Below the pieces are notes generated by a model. The model was not told the DNA's origin. It saw nothing but the letters and a program-made list of their open reading frames with translations, and did not search any database. A stretch of 64,000 nt of DNA from Streptococcus sp. 116-D4 (GTDB lineage Bacteria > Bacillota > Bacilli > Lactobacillales > Streptococcaceae): NCBI RefSeq assembly GCF_009731465.1, contig NZ_AP021887.1, forward strand, positions 1,296,001 to 1,360,000. Reading direction: 5' to 3'. The translations under genes were made by a program, and so were the position numbers. This document shows, piece by piece, positions 1 through 9,136 of this stretch (positions are counted from its first letter, which is position 1; each line of letters begins with the position of its first letter).

Positions 1-505
1 CCGAAGTTGGTTCGTCTAAAAGCAAGACATCTGGTTTCATAGCAAGCGCACGCGCTAGGGCAACCCGTTGCTTTTGTCCACCCGATAAATGGCGAGGATA
101 ATGGTTTTCACGGTCAGAAAGCCCAACCTTAGCCAACTCTTCCTTGGCAATCTTAGTCGCTTCTTGGTCAGATAATTTCTTGACAACAACTAAGCCTTCT
201 TTCACATTATCAAGTGCTGTACGGCGCTCAAACAAATTAAACTGTTGAAAAACCATAGAAAGCTTACGGCGTAGAGCAAGGATTTCTTCTTGAGTGATTT
301 TAGAAAAATCAACTGAAAAATCATCAATCTGAATAGAGCCACTGTCAGGTGTTTCAAGATAATTGAGACTGCGAAGGAAGGTTGATTTTCCAGCTCCTGA
401 AGAACCAATCAAGGCTACAACTTCACCTTTTTGAATATCCAAATTCAGATGATCCAAGACAGTCTGTCCTGAAAAGGATTTGCTTAAATTTGAAATCTTA
501 ATCAT
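1..505 (-). CDS. Polar amino-acid ABC transporter ATP-binding protein (partial)
   Basis: This is the ATPase of an amino-acid importer and energises the permease encoded just upstream. The window holds the N-terminal 168 residues; the gene runs off the left edge. Visible are Walker A ([11 protein letters not shown], about residue 36), the signature LSGGQ and Walker B ([10 protein letters not shown]) at the very edge. The ATG shares one base with the stop of the permease (TAATG), so the two are translationally coupled. No substrate-binding protein is in view. The sequence shows the polar amino-acid (His/Gln/Cys-type) ATPase family; the exact substrate cannot be read. Confidence 0.9.
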   Translation of the reverse strand, partial: MIKISNLSKSFSGQTVLDHLNLDIQKGEVVALIGSSGAGKSTFLRSLNYLETPDSGSIQIDDFSVDFSKITQEEILALRRKLSMVFQQFNLFERRTALDNVKEGLVVVKKLSDQEATKIAKEELAKVGLSDRENHYPRHLSGGQKQRVALARALAMKPDVLLLDEPTS

Positions 506-1305
506 TAACGAAGGTCTCCTTTCACATCTGTTTGCACTGTATCGGGGGCAGAAATAGCCATTTTTCTCTCGATGAAACGACCGAGGCTTTCAATTCCAAT
601 ATTGACTACCCAATAAACAAGAGCAACGGAGATAAAGCGTTCAAAGTAACGATAATCGGCACCACCTAAAATCTGAGCTTGGGCAAAGACTTCCACAACA
701 CCCGCACTAAAGGCTAAAGAAGTTCCTTTTGTCAAGCCAATTAGGGAATTGATTAAGGTTGGAATCGCCACAACTGCCGCATTTGGAATAATCACTCGAC
801 GATAAACTTGTGCTCGGGTCATACCCAGACTGCGTGCCGCTTCAATCTCACCAGGATTGACTGAGAGAATGGCTGCACGAATGGTTTCACTAGCATAAGC
901 TGCCTCATTAAAAGCAAAGGCGACAATCGCAAAAGCAGCGGCTGGAATCGCATTAATATTGAGACCAGTACCCCATTGCTGATTGAGGGCTTTTAAAGCC
1001 AAAGGAATTCCGTAGTAGGTCAACATGAGTTGCACCAAAATCGGTGTCCCTTTTAAGAAACTAACAAAGAAGGCCTGCAAGGGATATAAAATCTTGACAC
1101 GATTGATTTTTACAATGGCAAAAAGAAGTGCTAAAACCAAGCCAAAAAAGGCACCACCAATGGTCAACATAATCGTTGTTGGAAGTTTTTCGACAATTCT
1201 TGGAATTCCATCAAAGACCGAACGCAGGCTAAAAAGCTTGCCATCCGGAATCAATTGCATCAAGTTTTGGTACCAATCTGATGCTAAAATCGTTGTAACA
1301 TTCAT
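505..1305 (-). CDS. Amino-acid ABC transporter permease
   Basis: This 266-residue inner-membrane permease belongs to the His/Glu/Gln/Arg family. The EAA loop that contacts the ATPase is visible (EIEAARSLGMTRAQVYRRVIIP, residues about 150-170; start of the loop EIEAARSLGM). Several hydrophobic segments follow the N-terminal region. The start at 1305 is preceded by GAGAGG at 8-nt spacing. It is the first gene of a two-gene unit with the ATPase. A -10 of the form TGG-TAGAAT lies just upstream. A solute-binding protein must be encoded elsewhere or downstream of the window. Confidence 0.9.
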   Translation of the reverse strand: MNVTTILASDWYQNLMQLIPDGKLFSLRSVFDGIPRIVEKLPTTIMLTIGGAFFGLVLALLFAIVKINRVKILYPLQAFFVSFLKGTPILVQLMLTYYGIPLALKALNQQWGTGLNINAIPAAAFAIVAFAFNEAAYASETIRAAILSVNPGEIEAARSLGMTRAQVYRRVIIPNAAVVAIPTLINSLIGLTKGTSLAFSAGVVEVFAQAQILGGADYRYFERFISVALVYWVVNIGIESLGRFIERKMAISAPDTVQTDVKGDLR

Positions 1306-1462
1306 AAAAACATCCTCTCCTGATAATGATTCATTCTACCATACTTCTGCCGTCAATGAAATTATTTGCTACGGTTAGGTAAAGACTTTGTCTACCTACT
1401 AGTTTATCATACTTTGAAACAGGGAAGCTATATATTTTATCTATCAAAGAGATAGATAAAAA

Positions 1463-1819
1463 CTATTTCAATCCCAAATCTTCATAAGCTTTGCGATAAC
1501 CGATTTGCTTAACAGTTCCATTTTCTACTAAAATCGGCCGTTTTAATAACATACCATCACTTGCTAGCAACTCAGCTGCCTCTTGGTTTGACAGACTTCC
1601 TACCTTATCTTTTAGCCCTAATTCACGGTATTTGATTCCACTGGTGTTGAAAAATTGCTTTAGTTCGAACCCTGAGGTTTCTAACCAGTTTAAAATGACT
1701 TCTTGGCTGGGTGTTTCTTCGACGATATGAACGGCTTTGTAGTCCACACCGAGTTGGTTTAATTCTTGTTTTGCTTTTTTACAAGTTGAACATTTTGGGT
1801 ATTCGATAAATTCTAACAT
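1463..1819 (-). CDS. ArsC/Spx-family thioredoxin-fold protein
   Basis: This is a 118-residue protein of the ArsC/Spx/YffB superfamily. A CxxC motif (C10-S-T-C13) lies at the end of the first beta strand, as in Spx and arsenate-reductase-like proteins, and the C-terminal half carries the LLKRPILVENG motif typical of the family. A GTG nine bases upstream (1828) is an alternative start overlapping the ogt stop (GTGA); I prefer the ATG at 1819, which starts directly with the beta strand MLEFIEYPKC. It is the last gene of a tightly packed set with ogt and a GNAT gene. Whether it is a reductase or an RNA-polymerase-binding Spx-like regulator cannot be decided from sequence. Confidence 0.8.
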   Translation of the reverse strand: MLEFIEYPKCSTCKKAKQELNQLGVDYKAVHIVEETPSQEVILNWLETSGFELKQFFNTSGIKYRELGLKDKVGSLSNQEAAELLASDGMLLKRPILVENGTVKQIGYRKAYEDLGLK

Positions 1820-1824
1820 ATCTT

Positions 1825-2343
1825 TCACTTTCTATTGTTTATCTCTTTAAAATTTGCACCTTCATGCTCCAAGAGCCAAGCTTTCTTTTCCACTCCTGCA
1901 GCATAACCTGTCAGACGCTTGCCAGCTCCTAGCACCCGATGACAAGGTACTAGGATAGACCAAGGATTGCGTCCTACCGCTCCGCCAATTGCTTGAGCAG
2001 AAGCCACTTGTAGCTCTTGGGCTATTTGTCCATAGGTCACTGTCTGACCATAAGGAATTTTCTGTAAAAAGGACCAAACTCGCTTTTCAAAATCCGTTCC
2101 GATTGGAGCCAAGGGCAAGTCGGATAAATCTTGAGGCTTGCCTTTAAAGTAAGCATCTAAGCAAGTAGTAACTGGGTCTAAAATGGGATGACTAACAACT
2201 GCTTCTATCGTTTCATCTCCTAGTCCCCTCTCAAAATGTTTCTGGTCCTGCACCCAAATGCCATACAAATGATGGTCATCAGTTACGAGAGAAAGAGAGC
2301 CAATTGGCGAAGAGTAGAGCATTTTTGCATACTTCTTTTGCAT
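1825..2343 (-). CDS. ogt: Methylated-DNA--protein-cysteine methyltransferase
   Basis: This 172-residue suicide enzyme removes O6-alkyl groups from guanine by transferring them to its own cysteine. The active-site motif PCHRV has its nucleophile at C134, and the flanking NPWSILV and the YGQTVTYGQIA helix-turn-helix region are canonical. Length and architecture fit Ogt (no Ada regulatory domain). The start codon overlaps the stop of the upstream acetyltransferase by one base (TAATG), and its own stop abuts the ArsC/Spx-like gene, so the three genes form one transcription unit. Confidence 0.92.
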   Translation of the reverse strand: MQKKYAKMLYSSPIGSLSLVTDDHHLYGIWVQDQKHFERGLGDETIEAVVSHPILDPVTTCLDAYFKGKPQDLSDLPLAPIGTDFEKRVWSFLQKIPYGQTVTYGQIAQELQVASAQAIGGAVGRNPWSILVPCHRVLGAGKRLTGYAAGVEKKAWLLEHEGANFKEINNRK

Positions 2344-2837
2344 TATCTCTTCAATTTTTGATAGGCCAAGCGTTCGCCATCAACTGGAACTTTTCCGACC
2401 TGTTTAAATCCAAGCTTTTCAAAAATATGTTGCATAACCTTATTTGCAGCATGGGTATCTGAACGAAAATCTAGATAGTCAAATCCTTCAATCAAGCCCT
2501 CTAGGAAAGTCTGAGCAACCCCCTGTCCCTGGACATCTGCAGCCACAGCGATACGGTGAAAGACTAGATAGTCTGACTCTCCAGCTTGCCATTTTCCCTC
2601 ATAAATGGCTTCATAGGCTGCCTCTGGACTCTTGGTCACAGCTGCATAAGCTAGTAGTTCTCCATCTTCCAAGGCTACATAGGCTTGACCTGAGATAATA
2701 TCCTCAATAATAATATCAGCATTTGGATAACCATTTTGCCACTGGTCACTACCAGCATCTGCTAAACATTTTTTAGCATCCTCCATCACCTGCATGATAG
2801 CATCTACTTCATTTGGAAAAGCTAAACGAATCTCCAT
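2343..2837 (-). CDS. GNAT-family N-acetyltransferase
   Basis: This 164-residue acetyltransferase of the GNAT fold shows the acetyl-CoA pyrophosphate-binding motif VAADVQGQGVAQTF (about residues 97-110; consensus Q/RxxGxG/A). The N-terminal part MEIRLAFPNEVDAIMQVMEDA is the usual alpha/beta start. It is the first gene of the unit with ogt and the ArsC/Spx-like gene, with one-base overlap to ogt. The acceptor substrate is not identifiable. Confidence 0.85.
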   Translation of the reverse strand: MEIRLAFPNEVDAIMQVMEDAKKCLADAGSDQWQNGYPNADIIIEDIISGQAYVALEDGELLAYAAVTKSPEAAYEAIYEGKWQAGESDYLVFHRIAVAADVQGQGVAQTFLEGLIEGFDYLDFRSDTHAANKVMQHIFEKLGFKQVGKVPVDGERLAYQKLKR

Positions 2838-2908
2838 CTTTTCTCCTCATTTCTGACTAGTTTCTCCCATCATAGCATAATTTAAGTCTTTCTACAAGCA
2901 GTTAAAAC

Positions 2909-2937
2909 TTGATTTTCTATTTTTATTATTTTATAAT
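2909..2937 (+). promoter_or_regulatory. Promoter of the DUF1836 gene
   Basis: A -35 TTGATT (2909-2914), 17-bp spacer and perfect -10 TATAAT (2932-2937) stand 35 bp before the start codon of the DUF1836 gene. Confidence 0.75.
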
Positions 2938-2971
2938 ATAGTTATTAAAACTAGATAAAAAGGAGTTAAAA

Positions 2972-3418
2972 ATGAAAGCTACCTTTTCTTACCCAAAATG
3001 GGCAGAAATTCCAAACATTGACCTCTATCTGGACCAAGTTTTGCTCTATGTCAATCAAGTCTGTGCCCCTATCTCTCCCGATAAAGACAAGGGCCTAACA
3101 GCATCTATGGTCAACAATTATGTCAAACATGGTTACCTGCCAAAGCCCGACAAGAAAAAATACCAACGCCAACAGATTGCCCGTCTGATTGCTATCACAA
3201 CACTCAAGTCAGTATTTTCTATTCAAGAAATAGCTCAGACACTCAATACTCTCCAAACTCAAGCAAGTTCAGACCAACTCTACGATTCTTTTGTGGACTA
3301 CATGAATCAAGGAATTGACCCGGCTAACCCCATTATCAAAACCAGCTGCCAAACCGTTAAACTCTATCATCAAACTCTAGCCTTAATCCATCCTACTCAA
3401 GAAGAGGTAATCCAATGA
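2972..3418 (+). CDS. DUF1836 family protein, MerR-like helix-turn-helix
   Basis: This 148-residue protein matches the DUF1836 family, whose N-terminal half resembles a MerR winged helix. The visible motif is LTASMVNNYVKHGYLPKPDKKKY, in which LTASMVNNYVKHGYL would be the recognition part (about residues 43-60), followed by QQIARLIAITTLKSVFSI. The ATG is preceded by AAGGAG and a good sigma-A promoter. Its 3' end overlaps the hemolysin III-like gene by four bases (ATGA), so the pair is coupled. A DNA-binding regulatory role is inferred from the family; no target is known. Confidence 0.75.
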   Translation: MKATFSYPKWAEIPNIDLYLDQVLLYVNQVCAPISPDKDKGLTASMVNNYVKHGYLPKPDKKKYQRQQIARLIAITTLKSVFSIQEIAQTLNTLQTQASSDQLYDSFVDYMNQGIDPANPIIKTSCQTVKLYHQTLALIHPTQEEVIQ

Positions 3419-4062
3419 ACACTAGTCTTAAACTCAGCAAACAACTCAGTTTTGGAGAGGAGATTGCTAATAGCGTGACCCATGCCGTAGGTGCAGTCAT
3501 CATGCTCATCTTACTCCCCATTTCATCCACCTATAGTTATGAGGCATACGGATTTTTATCATCTATCGGAGTTTCGATTTTCATTATTAGTCTCTTTCTC
3601 ATGTTTCTATCATCGACCATTTACCACTCTATGGCCTATGGTTCGACCCATAAATATGTCTTGAGAATCATTGATCATTCTATGATTTATGTTGCCATTG
3701 CTGGCTCTTATACTCCAGTCGTATTGACCTTGATGAATAACTGGTTTGGCTATCTGATTATTGCTATCCAGTGGGGAGCGACTATCTTTGGTATTCTCTA
3801 TAAAATCTTTGCTAAAAAGGTCAATGAGAAATTTAGCCTTGCTCTTTACCTGATTATGGGCTGGTTGGTTTTGGTCATCATTCCTTCCATTATCAGTCAA
3901 ACCACACCAATTTTCTGGAGTCTCATGGTAACTGGTGGACTCTGTTATACAGTTGGAGCTGGATTTTACGCCAAGAAAAAACCTTATTTCCACATGATTT
4001 GGCATCTCTTTATCCTAGCAGCATCTGCCCTCCAATACATTGCTATTGTTTATTTCATGTAA
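3415..4062 (+). CDS. Hemolysin III / PAQR-family membrane protein
   Basis: This 215-residue polytopic membrane protein has about seven hydrophobic segments and the conserved family motifs EEIANSVTHAVGA (N-terminus), SSTIYHS (about residue 65) and HMIWHLFIL near the C-terminus; the His residues of the last two are the metal-binding residues of the PAQR fold. It belongs to the YqfA/hemolysin III family. Despite the name, lytic activity is not established for most members. It is coupled to the DUF1836 gene by a four-base overlap and ends at a convergent terminator shared with pdxT. Confidence 0.85.
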   Translation: MNTSLKLSKQLSFGEEIANSVTHAVGAVIMLILLPISSTYSYEAYGFLSSIGVSIFIISLFLMFLSSTIYHSMAYGSTHKYVLRIIDHSMIYVAIAGSYTPVVLTLMNNWFGYLIIAIQWGATIFGILYKIFAKKVNEKFSLALYLIMGWLVLVIIPSIISQTTPIFWSLMVTGGLCYTVGAGFYAKKKPYFHMIWHLFILAASALQYIAIVYFM

Positions 4063-4094
4063 AAAAGTTGAGAAAATATATTCTCAACTTTTTT
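4061..4094. terminator. Bidirectional terminator between hemolysin III gene and pdxT
   Basis: A 13-bp inverted repeat (AAAAAGTTGAGAA / TTCTCAACTTTTT) with a short ATATA loop and T tracts on both strands lies between two convergent genes. Confidence 0.85.
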
Positions 4095-4665
4095 ATTTGC
4101 ACATATTAATAAAGTACTGGTGCAAGCGCACATCATCAGTCAATTCTGGATGAAAAGAAGTTACCAACATATTTTTTTCTTGGGCTGCAACGATTTGATC
4201 ATCAACAGTTGCTAGAATTTCTACACCCGCTCCAACACTGCTGATAATTGGACCACGGATAAAGGTCATTGGAATCTGACCGACTCCCTGACATTCTGCT
4301 TCCGTGTAGAAACTTCCTAGTTGGCGCCCATAGGCATTTCGCTCGACTACCATATCCATAGTTCCTAGATGATTCTCTTCCTGAGAAGTGATTTTCTTAG
4401 CCAGCAAAATTAATCCCGCACAGGTTCCAAACATTGGTAAGCCAGATAGAATGGCTTCTCGAATAGGAATCAGCATACTCTGGTCACGTAAGAGCTTGCC
4501 CATGGTTGTAGATTCCCCACCAGGTAATATCAAACCCGACAAATCACTCTGATGTTGCTGAAAATCATCTAAATTTCTGATTTCAACACTCTCGACACCT
4601 AATTGATCTAACACTTTTGCATGTTCTGCAAAGGCACCTTGCAAGGCCAATATTCCGATTTTCAT
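4093..4665 (-). CDS. pdxT: Pyridoxal 5'-phosphate synthase glutaminase subunit
   Basis: This glutaminase subunit releases ammonia from glutamine for the PdxS synthase. In its 190 residues the oxyanion motif LPGGES, the nucleophile elbow GTCAG (C82) and the His/Glu pair of SFHPEL near the C-terminus are all present. Its ATG directly follows the pdxS stop (TAGATG), giving equimolar expression of the two subunits of the PdxS/PdxT complex. Confidence 0.95.
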   Translation of the reverse strand: MKIGILALQGAFAEHAKVLDQLGVESVEIRNLDDFQQHQSDLSGLILPGGESTTMGKLLRDQSMLIPIREAILSGLPMFGTCAGLILLAKKITSQEENHLGTMDMVVERNAYGRQLGSFYTEAECQGVGQIPMTFIRGPIISSVGAGVEILATVDDQIVAAQEKNMLVTSFHPELTDDVRLHQYFINMCK

Positions 4666-5541
4666 CTATTTTCCTCGCTCAGCCATGAGGATTTGGATCT
4701 CATTTTCATTAATACCAACCATGGCTTCTCCTAAATCTTCAGAGATTTGAGCTAGGATTTGAGGATTACGGAAGTTAGTCACCGCTTTGACAATAGCACT
4801 CGCTCGTTTAACTGGATCTCCTGACTTGAAAATACCTGACCCAACAAAGACACCCTCTGCCCCTAATTGCATCATCAGCGCAGCATCTGCTGGCGTAGCA
4901 ACGCCTCCAGCCGCAAAGTTGACGACTGGCAATTTCCCATGTTCATGGACATATTCAACCAATTCTACAGGGACTTGTAAGTCCTTAGCTGCAACATAAA
5001 GCTCGTCCTCACGTAGATTTTGAATGCGGCGAATTTCCTGATTCATCATACGCATATGACGAACAGCTTGGACGATATCTCCTGTCCCTGGTTCTCCTTT
5101 GGTACGAATCATAGAAGCTCCTTCAGCAATACGACGCAAGGCTTCTCCCAAGTCCTTGGCCCCACAGACAAAAGGAACTTGGAATTCTTTCTTATCCACA
5201 TGGAAACGGTCGTCTGCTGGGGATAACACTTCACTCTCATCGATATAGTCAATCTCAATAGCCTCTAAAATCTGAACTTCAACAAAATGCCCGATTCTGA
5301 CCTTGGCCATCACTGGAATACTAACTGCTTCTTGGATTTCCTTGATCATCTTTGGATCACTCATACGAGAAACCCCACCAGCTGCACGAATATCAGCCGG
5401 AATCCGCTCCAAGGCCATAACAGCAGCCGCACCAGCAGCCTCTGCAATACGAGCCTGTTCAGGGTTCTGAACGTCCATGATAACTCCACCTTTGAGCATC
5501 TGTGCTAAGTTTTTATTTAGTTCATAACGATTTTCAGTCAT
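4666..5541 (-). CDS. pdxS: Pyridoxal 5'-phosphate synthase subunit PdxS
   Basis: This 291-residue TIM-barrel enzyme makes pyridoxal 5'-phosphate from ribose 5-phosphate, glyceraldehyde 3-phosphate and ammonia. The highly conserved stretches [22 protein letters not shown] (K80 Schiff-base lysine), [22 protein letters not shown] and [11 protein letters not shown] are present. It is the promoter-proximal gene of the pdxS-pdxT pair, with GAGGAT upstream of the ATG. Confidence 0.96.
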   Translation of the reverse strand: MTENRYELNKNLAQMLKGGVIMDVQNPEQARIAEAAGAAAVMALERIPADIRAAGGVSRMSDPKMIKEIQEAVSIPVMAKVRIGHFVEVQILEAIEIDYIDESEVLSPADDRFHVDKKEFQVPFVCGAKDLGEALRRIAEGASMIRTKGEPGTGDIVQAVRHMRMMNQEIRRIQNLREDELYVAAKDLQVPVELVEYVHEHGKLPVVNFAAGGVATPADAALMMQLGAEGVFVGSGIFKSGDPVKRASAIVKAVTNFRNPQILAQISEDLGEAMVGINENEIQILMAERGK

Positions 5542-5579
5542 TTTTTATCCTCATCATTTGTATTGGTAGCTACCATTTC

Positions 5580-5608
5580 ATTTTAAGTTAGATTAGAAGG
5601 AATGACAA
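5580..5608 (-). promoter_or_regulatory. Promoter of pdxST
   Basis: On the minus strand TTGTCA (5603-5608), a 17-bp spacer and TAAAAT (5580-5585) stand about 40 bp before the pdxS ATG. Confidence 0.7.
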
Positions 5609-5642
5609 GATAAAAAAAGGATAATTGTATGGGTACAGAATG

Positions 5643-5793
5643 ATACTCAATGAAAATCAAAGAGCAAACTAGGAAGCTAGCCGCAGGCTGCTCAAAACAC
5701 TGTTTTGAGGTTGCAGATAGAGCTGACGAAGTCAGTAACATCTATACGGTAAGGCGAAGCTGACGTGGTTTGAAGAGATTTTCGAAGAGTATA
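5643..5793. repeat. BOX element (A-B-C)
   Basis: This 151-bp repeat fills most of the 300-bp gap between pdxS and nox. Read on the plus strand it begins ATACTCAATGAAAATCAAAG and ends TTCGAAGAGTATA. It contains the GGTAAGGCGAAGCTGACG stretch that resembles the boxA primer sequence, and the central boxB hairpin CAAAACACTGTTTTGAGG. Complete BOX module order (boxC-boxB-boxA on this strand). Confidence 0.9.
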
Positions 5794-5796
5794 ACT

Positions 5797-5831
5797 AAAA
5801 AACTATCTGACCTTCAATTAAGGCCAGATAG
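5797..5831 (-). terminator. Terminator of nox
   Basis: A hairpin with arms CTATCTGACCTT / AGGCCAGATAG, followed by six T on the minus strand, lies just after the nox stop. Confidence 0.8.
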
Positions 5832-5842
5832 CTCATTCATTT

Positions 5843-7222
5843 TTATTTTTCAGCTGTAAGCGCAGCCATTGTGATGTAGTTGTATGGTTTGTTGAAGTGT
5901 GGCAAGAAGAAGAGGTCTGTCAAGGCCAATTTATCAATTGTCACATGCTCTTGGATAGCAAGTGAGAACATGTGGATTCCCATGCTGATTGCAGAATCAC
6001 GAGATACCATTTGAGCACCAAGGATTTCACGGCTGTCTTTATCAAAGACAATCTTGATAGCTACTTCATAGTTGTCATGCTTCATAAATTCTGGTTTTTG
6101 AAGATCGTTAAAGCCTGTTTCAGTTGCGTTGTAACCAGCAGCTTTTGCTTTTTCAAGTGTCAAACCAGTTGAAACCATGTGAAGACCGTAGATTGAGATA
6201 CCGTTTGATCCTTGAACACCGATTCCTTCCAATTCATGTCCACAAGCGTTGTAAGCGCCAACGATACCAGTACGAACAGCATTTGAAGCAAGCGCGATGT
6301 AGCTAGTGTCTTTACGTGCATTATCATAGACAGTCGCACAGTCACCTACTGCGTAAACACCAGGAATAGATGTTTCTTGTTTCTTATCTACAAGGAAGGC
6401 ACCGTTGCGGAAGAGTTCAATTTTACCATCAGCAAGAGCAGTATTTGGACGGAAACCAACTGCAAGAACAACCATATCCACGTCGAAAGTTTCTTTATCA
6501 GTGATCAAGCGTTCAACTTTACCGTCACCCTCGATTGCTTTAACAGTTTGACCAAGTGCCAAGCGGATATTGTGGTCTTCCAAGTTCTTCGCCATCATTT
6601 GTGTAAAGTCTTTGTCATAGTAACCGTTCAAGACAGTATCAACGATATCAACAAGGACAACTTCTTTTCCAAGACGTTCAAAGGCTTCAGCAAGCTCTAC
6701 ACCGATGTAACCACCACCAACAACGGCAATGCGCTCAAGGTGTTTGCTCTTGTCTTCAAGTTTTTCAATAACTTCTTCAGCGTTTTGGTACAATTTAACG
6801 AATTGTACATTTTCAAGAGTTGCTTTGAATTCGCGGTTACCCTTAACGATTTCAACACCTTCGATTGGAGGCAAGATTGGAGTTGAACCAGTTGCAAAGA
6901 TCAATTTATCATAAGATTCTTTGTGCTCTTTTCCTTCAACTTCTGCAGTCACAACTTTGTTATCATAGTCGATTGAAAGAACTGGTGAGTTCATGTAAAC
7001 TTTAGCACCTTTTGCTTCCAATTTTTCTTTGTCAGAGTAGAAGAGACCTTCTGGGCCATCAATTTGTTCACCGATCCAAAGGGCCATTCCACATCCTAGG
7101 AAAGAGATGTTAGAGTTTTGGTCGAATACAACGATTTCGTTCTCATTTCCAAAATTATCCAACATAGTATTAATACATGCTGTACCAGCGTGGTTAGCAC
7201 CAACTACAACGATTTTACTCAT
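5843..7222 (-). CDS. nox: NADH oxidase (H2O-forming type), FAD-dependent
   Basis: This cytoplasmic flavoprotein reoxidises NADH with O2. In 459 residues there are an N-terminal FAD dinucleotide fold ([11 protein letters not shown]), the redox cysteine C44 in [10 protein letters not shown] that is typical of water-forming Nox, an NAD fold ([15 protein letters not shown], about 166-180), the second FAD motif GVYAVGDCA, and a dimerisation domain at the C-terminus. It is monocistronic, with its own promoter and terminator. In streptococci Nox balances NAD and removes O2 that SpxB would convert to H2O2; spxB is also in this window. Confidence 0.93.
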   Translation of the reverse strand: MSKIVVVGANHAGTACINTMLDNFGNENEIVVFDQNSNISFLGCGMALWIGEQIDGPEGLFYSDKEKLEAKGAKVYMNSPVLSIDYDNKVVTAEVEGKEHKESYDKLIFATGSTPILPPIEGVEIVKGNREFKATLENVQFVKLYQNAEEVIEKLEDKSKHLERIAVVGGGYIGVELAEAFERLGKEVVLVDIVDTVLNGYYDKDFTQMMAKNLEDHNIRLALGQTVKAIEGDGKVERLITDKETFDVDMVVLAVGFRPNTALADGKIELFRNGAFLVDKKQETSIPGVYAVGDCATVYDNARKDTSYIALASNAVRTGIVGAYNACGHELEGIGVQGSNGISIYGLHMVSTGLTLEKAKAAGYNATETGFNDLQKPEFMKHDNYEVAIKIVFDKDSREILGAQMVSRDSAISMGIHMFSLAIQEHVTIDKLALTDLFFLPHFNKPYNYITMAALTAEK

Positions 7223-7260
7223 AGAAAAATTCCTACCTTCAATTTTAAATTTACTCTTCT

Positions 7261-7289
7261 AGTATAACATTTACTGTTAGCGTTTACAA
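7261..7289 (-). promoter_or_regulatory. Promoter of nox
   Basis: On the minus strand TTGTAA (7284-7289), a 17-bp spacer and TATACT (7261-7266) precede nox by about 40 bp. The 308-bp gap to apbE holds only this promoter and the divergent apbE promoter. Confidence 0.75.
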
Positions 7290-7411
7290 GAGTTTAGCTA
7301 ATTTTCCCGATTTTTTTGTAAAAAAATGTAAATAATCTGTATTTTATCAGTCTTTCTTACAATTACTCTTTATTTTCTGAGCATATTTCTTGACAACTTT
7401 ATAAATTTCAT

Positions 7412-7440
7412 TTGTGAAAACGCTGACTTTATGGTATGCT
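7412..7440 (+). promoter_or_regulatory. Promoter of the apbE flavin operon
   Basis: TTGTGA (7412-7417), a 17-bp spacer and TATGCT (7435-7440) lie about 90 bp before the apbE GTG start. Confidence 0.6.
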
Positions 7441-7530
7441 AGTATCATGGAAAGAAAATGTAAGGGGTTAAATTTACTATAAATTTACAATATTTCAACC
7501 TTCTTTTCATAAGAGAAAGGAGTTGGTAGC

Positions 7531-8454
7531 GTGCCTCTTAGCACACATTCTGAACGGCTAATGGGAACTACTATTACTATTTCATTAGTGGATGAGAGAG
7601 CCGATAGCTTGCTCCAAAAATCCTTTGAATTGCTCAAAGAGCTCGAATACCGCTTCAATGCCAATAGTCAAGAATCGGAGTTGATGGAAATCAATTATCA
7701 AGCTGGAAGAGCTCCAGTCAAAGTTCATCCTGATTTGTTTGAATTGATTTCACTTGGATTAGAGCATAGCTTAGCGCCCTCTAGTCATCTCAATATCAGT
7801 ATTGGTCCCTTGATTCAAACCTGGCGTATCGGTTTTTCAGATGCCAAAGTTGCCCAACCTCAAGAAATTGAATCGGTGCTACCTTTGATCAATCCTCATT
7901 ATATTGAGTTAGATTCTTCTACTTCTACTGTGTTTCTAAAACAGAAAGGAATGAAGATAGACTTAGGTTGTTTAGCCAAGGGTTATAGTGCGGATAAGGT
8001 TGCCCAATTTCTGAGAGAAGAGGGAGTGACATCTGCCTTGATTAATCTAGGAGGGAATATTCTAACCATTGGAAAAAATCAGGCAAGAGGTGATCAACCT
8101 TGGCAAATCGGGATTCAAGATCCAGCTAATCCGAGGGGAAATCACTTAATGACTATCCCCGTTGTCAATAAATCTGTCGTGACTTCAGGCATTTATGAAC
8201 GTCACCTGACAGTCGATGGAAAAGATTACCATCACATTTTTGACAGCCAAACAGGATATCCTCTTGAAACGGAACTTGCTAGTCTCACCATCATCTCTGA
8301 TAAGTCTGTTGATGGTGAAATCTGGACAACTCGTTTATTTGGAGAAAGACCTGCTTCTATCCTCTGGCAAGTCGAAAGTTTGGAGGGCATCGAAGCTATC
8401 CTCATCGATAAAGAAGGTCACCTCAGCTGTTCTTCAGGAATTCCAACTCTATAG
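7531..8454 (+). CDS. apbE: FAD:protein FMN transferase (ApbE family), cytoplasmic type
   Basis: ApbE enzymes transfer FMN from FAD onto a Thr/Ser of a target protein. In 307 residues the hallmarks are MGTTITISL at the start, IDLGCLAKGYSADK (about 148-161), INLGGNILTIG, and the metal-binding/active-site stretch YERHLTVDGKDYHHIFD. A GTG start at 7531 follows AGAAAGGAG; the ATG at residue 11 is a possible alternative. There is no signal peptide or lipobox, unlike exported ApbE lipoproteins, so it should act on a cytoplasmic protein. The two genes downstream encode flavin reductases, and the second carries two ApbE-type target motifs, making it the obvious substrate. Confidence 0.88.
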   Translation: MPLSTHSERLMGTTITISLVDERADSLLQKSFELLKELEYRFNANSQESELMEINYQAGRAPVKVHPDLFELISLGLEHSLAPSSHLNISIGPLIQTWRIGFSDAKVAQPQEIESVLPLINPHYIELDSSTSTVFLKQKGMKIDLGCLAKGYSADKVAQFLREEGVTSALINLGGNILTIGKNQARGDQPWQIGIQDPANPRGNHLMTIPVVNKSVVTSGIYERHLTVDGKDYHHIFDSQTGYPLETELASLTIISDKSVDGEIWTTRLFGERPASILWQVESLEGIEAILIDKEGHLSCSSGIPTL

Positions 8455-8513
8455 AAATAGATCTTTCAATGGAGTTTTAAAATCGTATTATGTAAAAAGA
8501 GAAAGGAAATCTC

Positions 8514-9119
8514 ATGTTAAAACTTATTGCTATTGTTGGAACAAATTCAAAACGTTCTACAAACCGCCAATTGCTTCAATACATGCAAAAACACTTTGCT
8601 GAAAAAGCTGAAATTGAACTTGTTGAAATTAAAGACATACCTGTCTTTAACAAACCAGCTAACAAGCAAGTACCTGTTGAAATTTTAGAAATTGCTGTTA
8701 AAATTGAAGAGGCAGATGGCGTTATTATCGGTACTCCTGAGTATGACCACTCTATCCCAGCTGTTTTGATGAGCGCTCTTGCTTGGTTATCATACGGTAT
8801 TTACCCACTTTTGAACAAACCAATCATGATTACTGGTGCTTCCTATGGTACGCTTGGTTCATCTCGTGCCCAATTGCAACTTCGTCAAATCTTGAACGCT
8901 CCTGAAATCAAGGCAAATGTTCTACCAGATGAATTCTTGCTCTCATACTCTCTTCAAGCATTTAACCCAAGTGGCGACTTGGTTGATCTTGATGTCATCA
9001 AGAAATTGGATGCCACTTTTGACGACTTTCGTATCTTTGTAAAAATTACAGAAAAATTGCGCAATGCACAAGAATTACTTCGCAAAGATGCAGAAGATTT
9101 TGACTGGGAAAATTTGTAA
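8514..9119 (+). CDS. NADPH-dependent FMN reductase family protein
   Basis: This 201-residue flavodoxin-fold oxidoreductase has an FMN-phosphate loop GTNSKRSTNRQLL at residues 9-21 and TPEYDHSIPAVLMSALAW at about 74-91, both typical of the NADPH-dependent FMN reductase family (SsuE/azoreductase-like). It is the second gene of the apbE unit, 59 bp downstream of apbE and 17 bp upstream of a larger paralogue. Its own C-terminus has no flavinylation motif. It may supply reduced flavin to the third protein; that is inference from the operon. Confidence 0.82.
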   Translation: MLKLIAIVGTNSKRSTNRQLLQYMQKHFAEKAEIELVEIKDIPVFNKPANKQVPVEILEIAVKIEEADGVIIGTPEYDHSIPAVLMSALAWLSYGIYPLLNKPIMITGASYGTLGSSRAQLQLRQILNAPEIKANVLPDEFLLSYSLQAFNPSGDLVDLDVIKKLDATFDDFRIFVKITEKLRNAQELLRKDAEDFDWENL

Positions 9120-9136
9120 GATAGGAGACCGAAAGA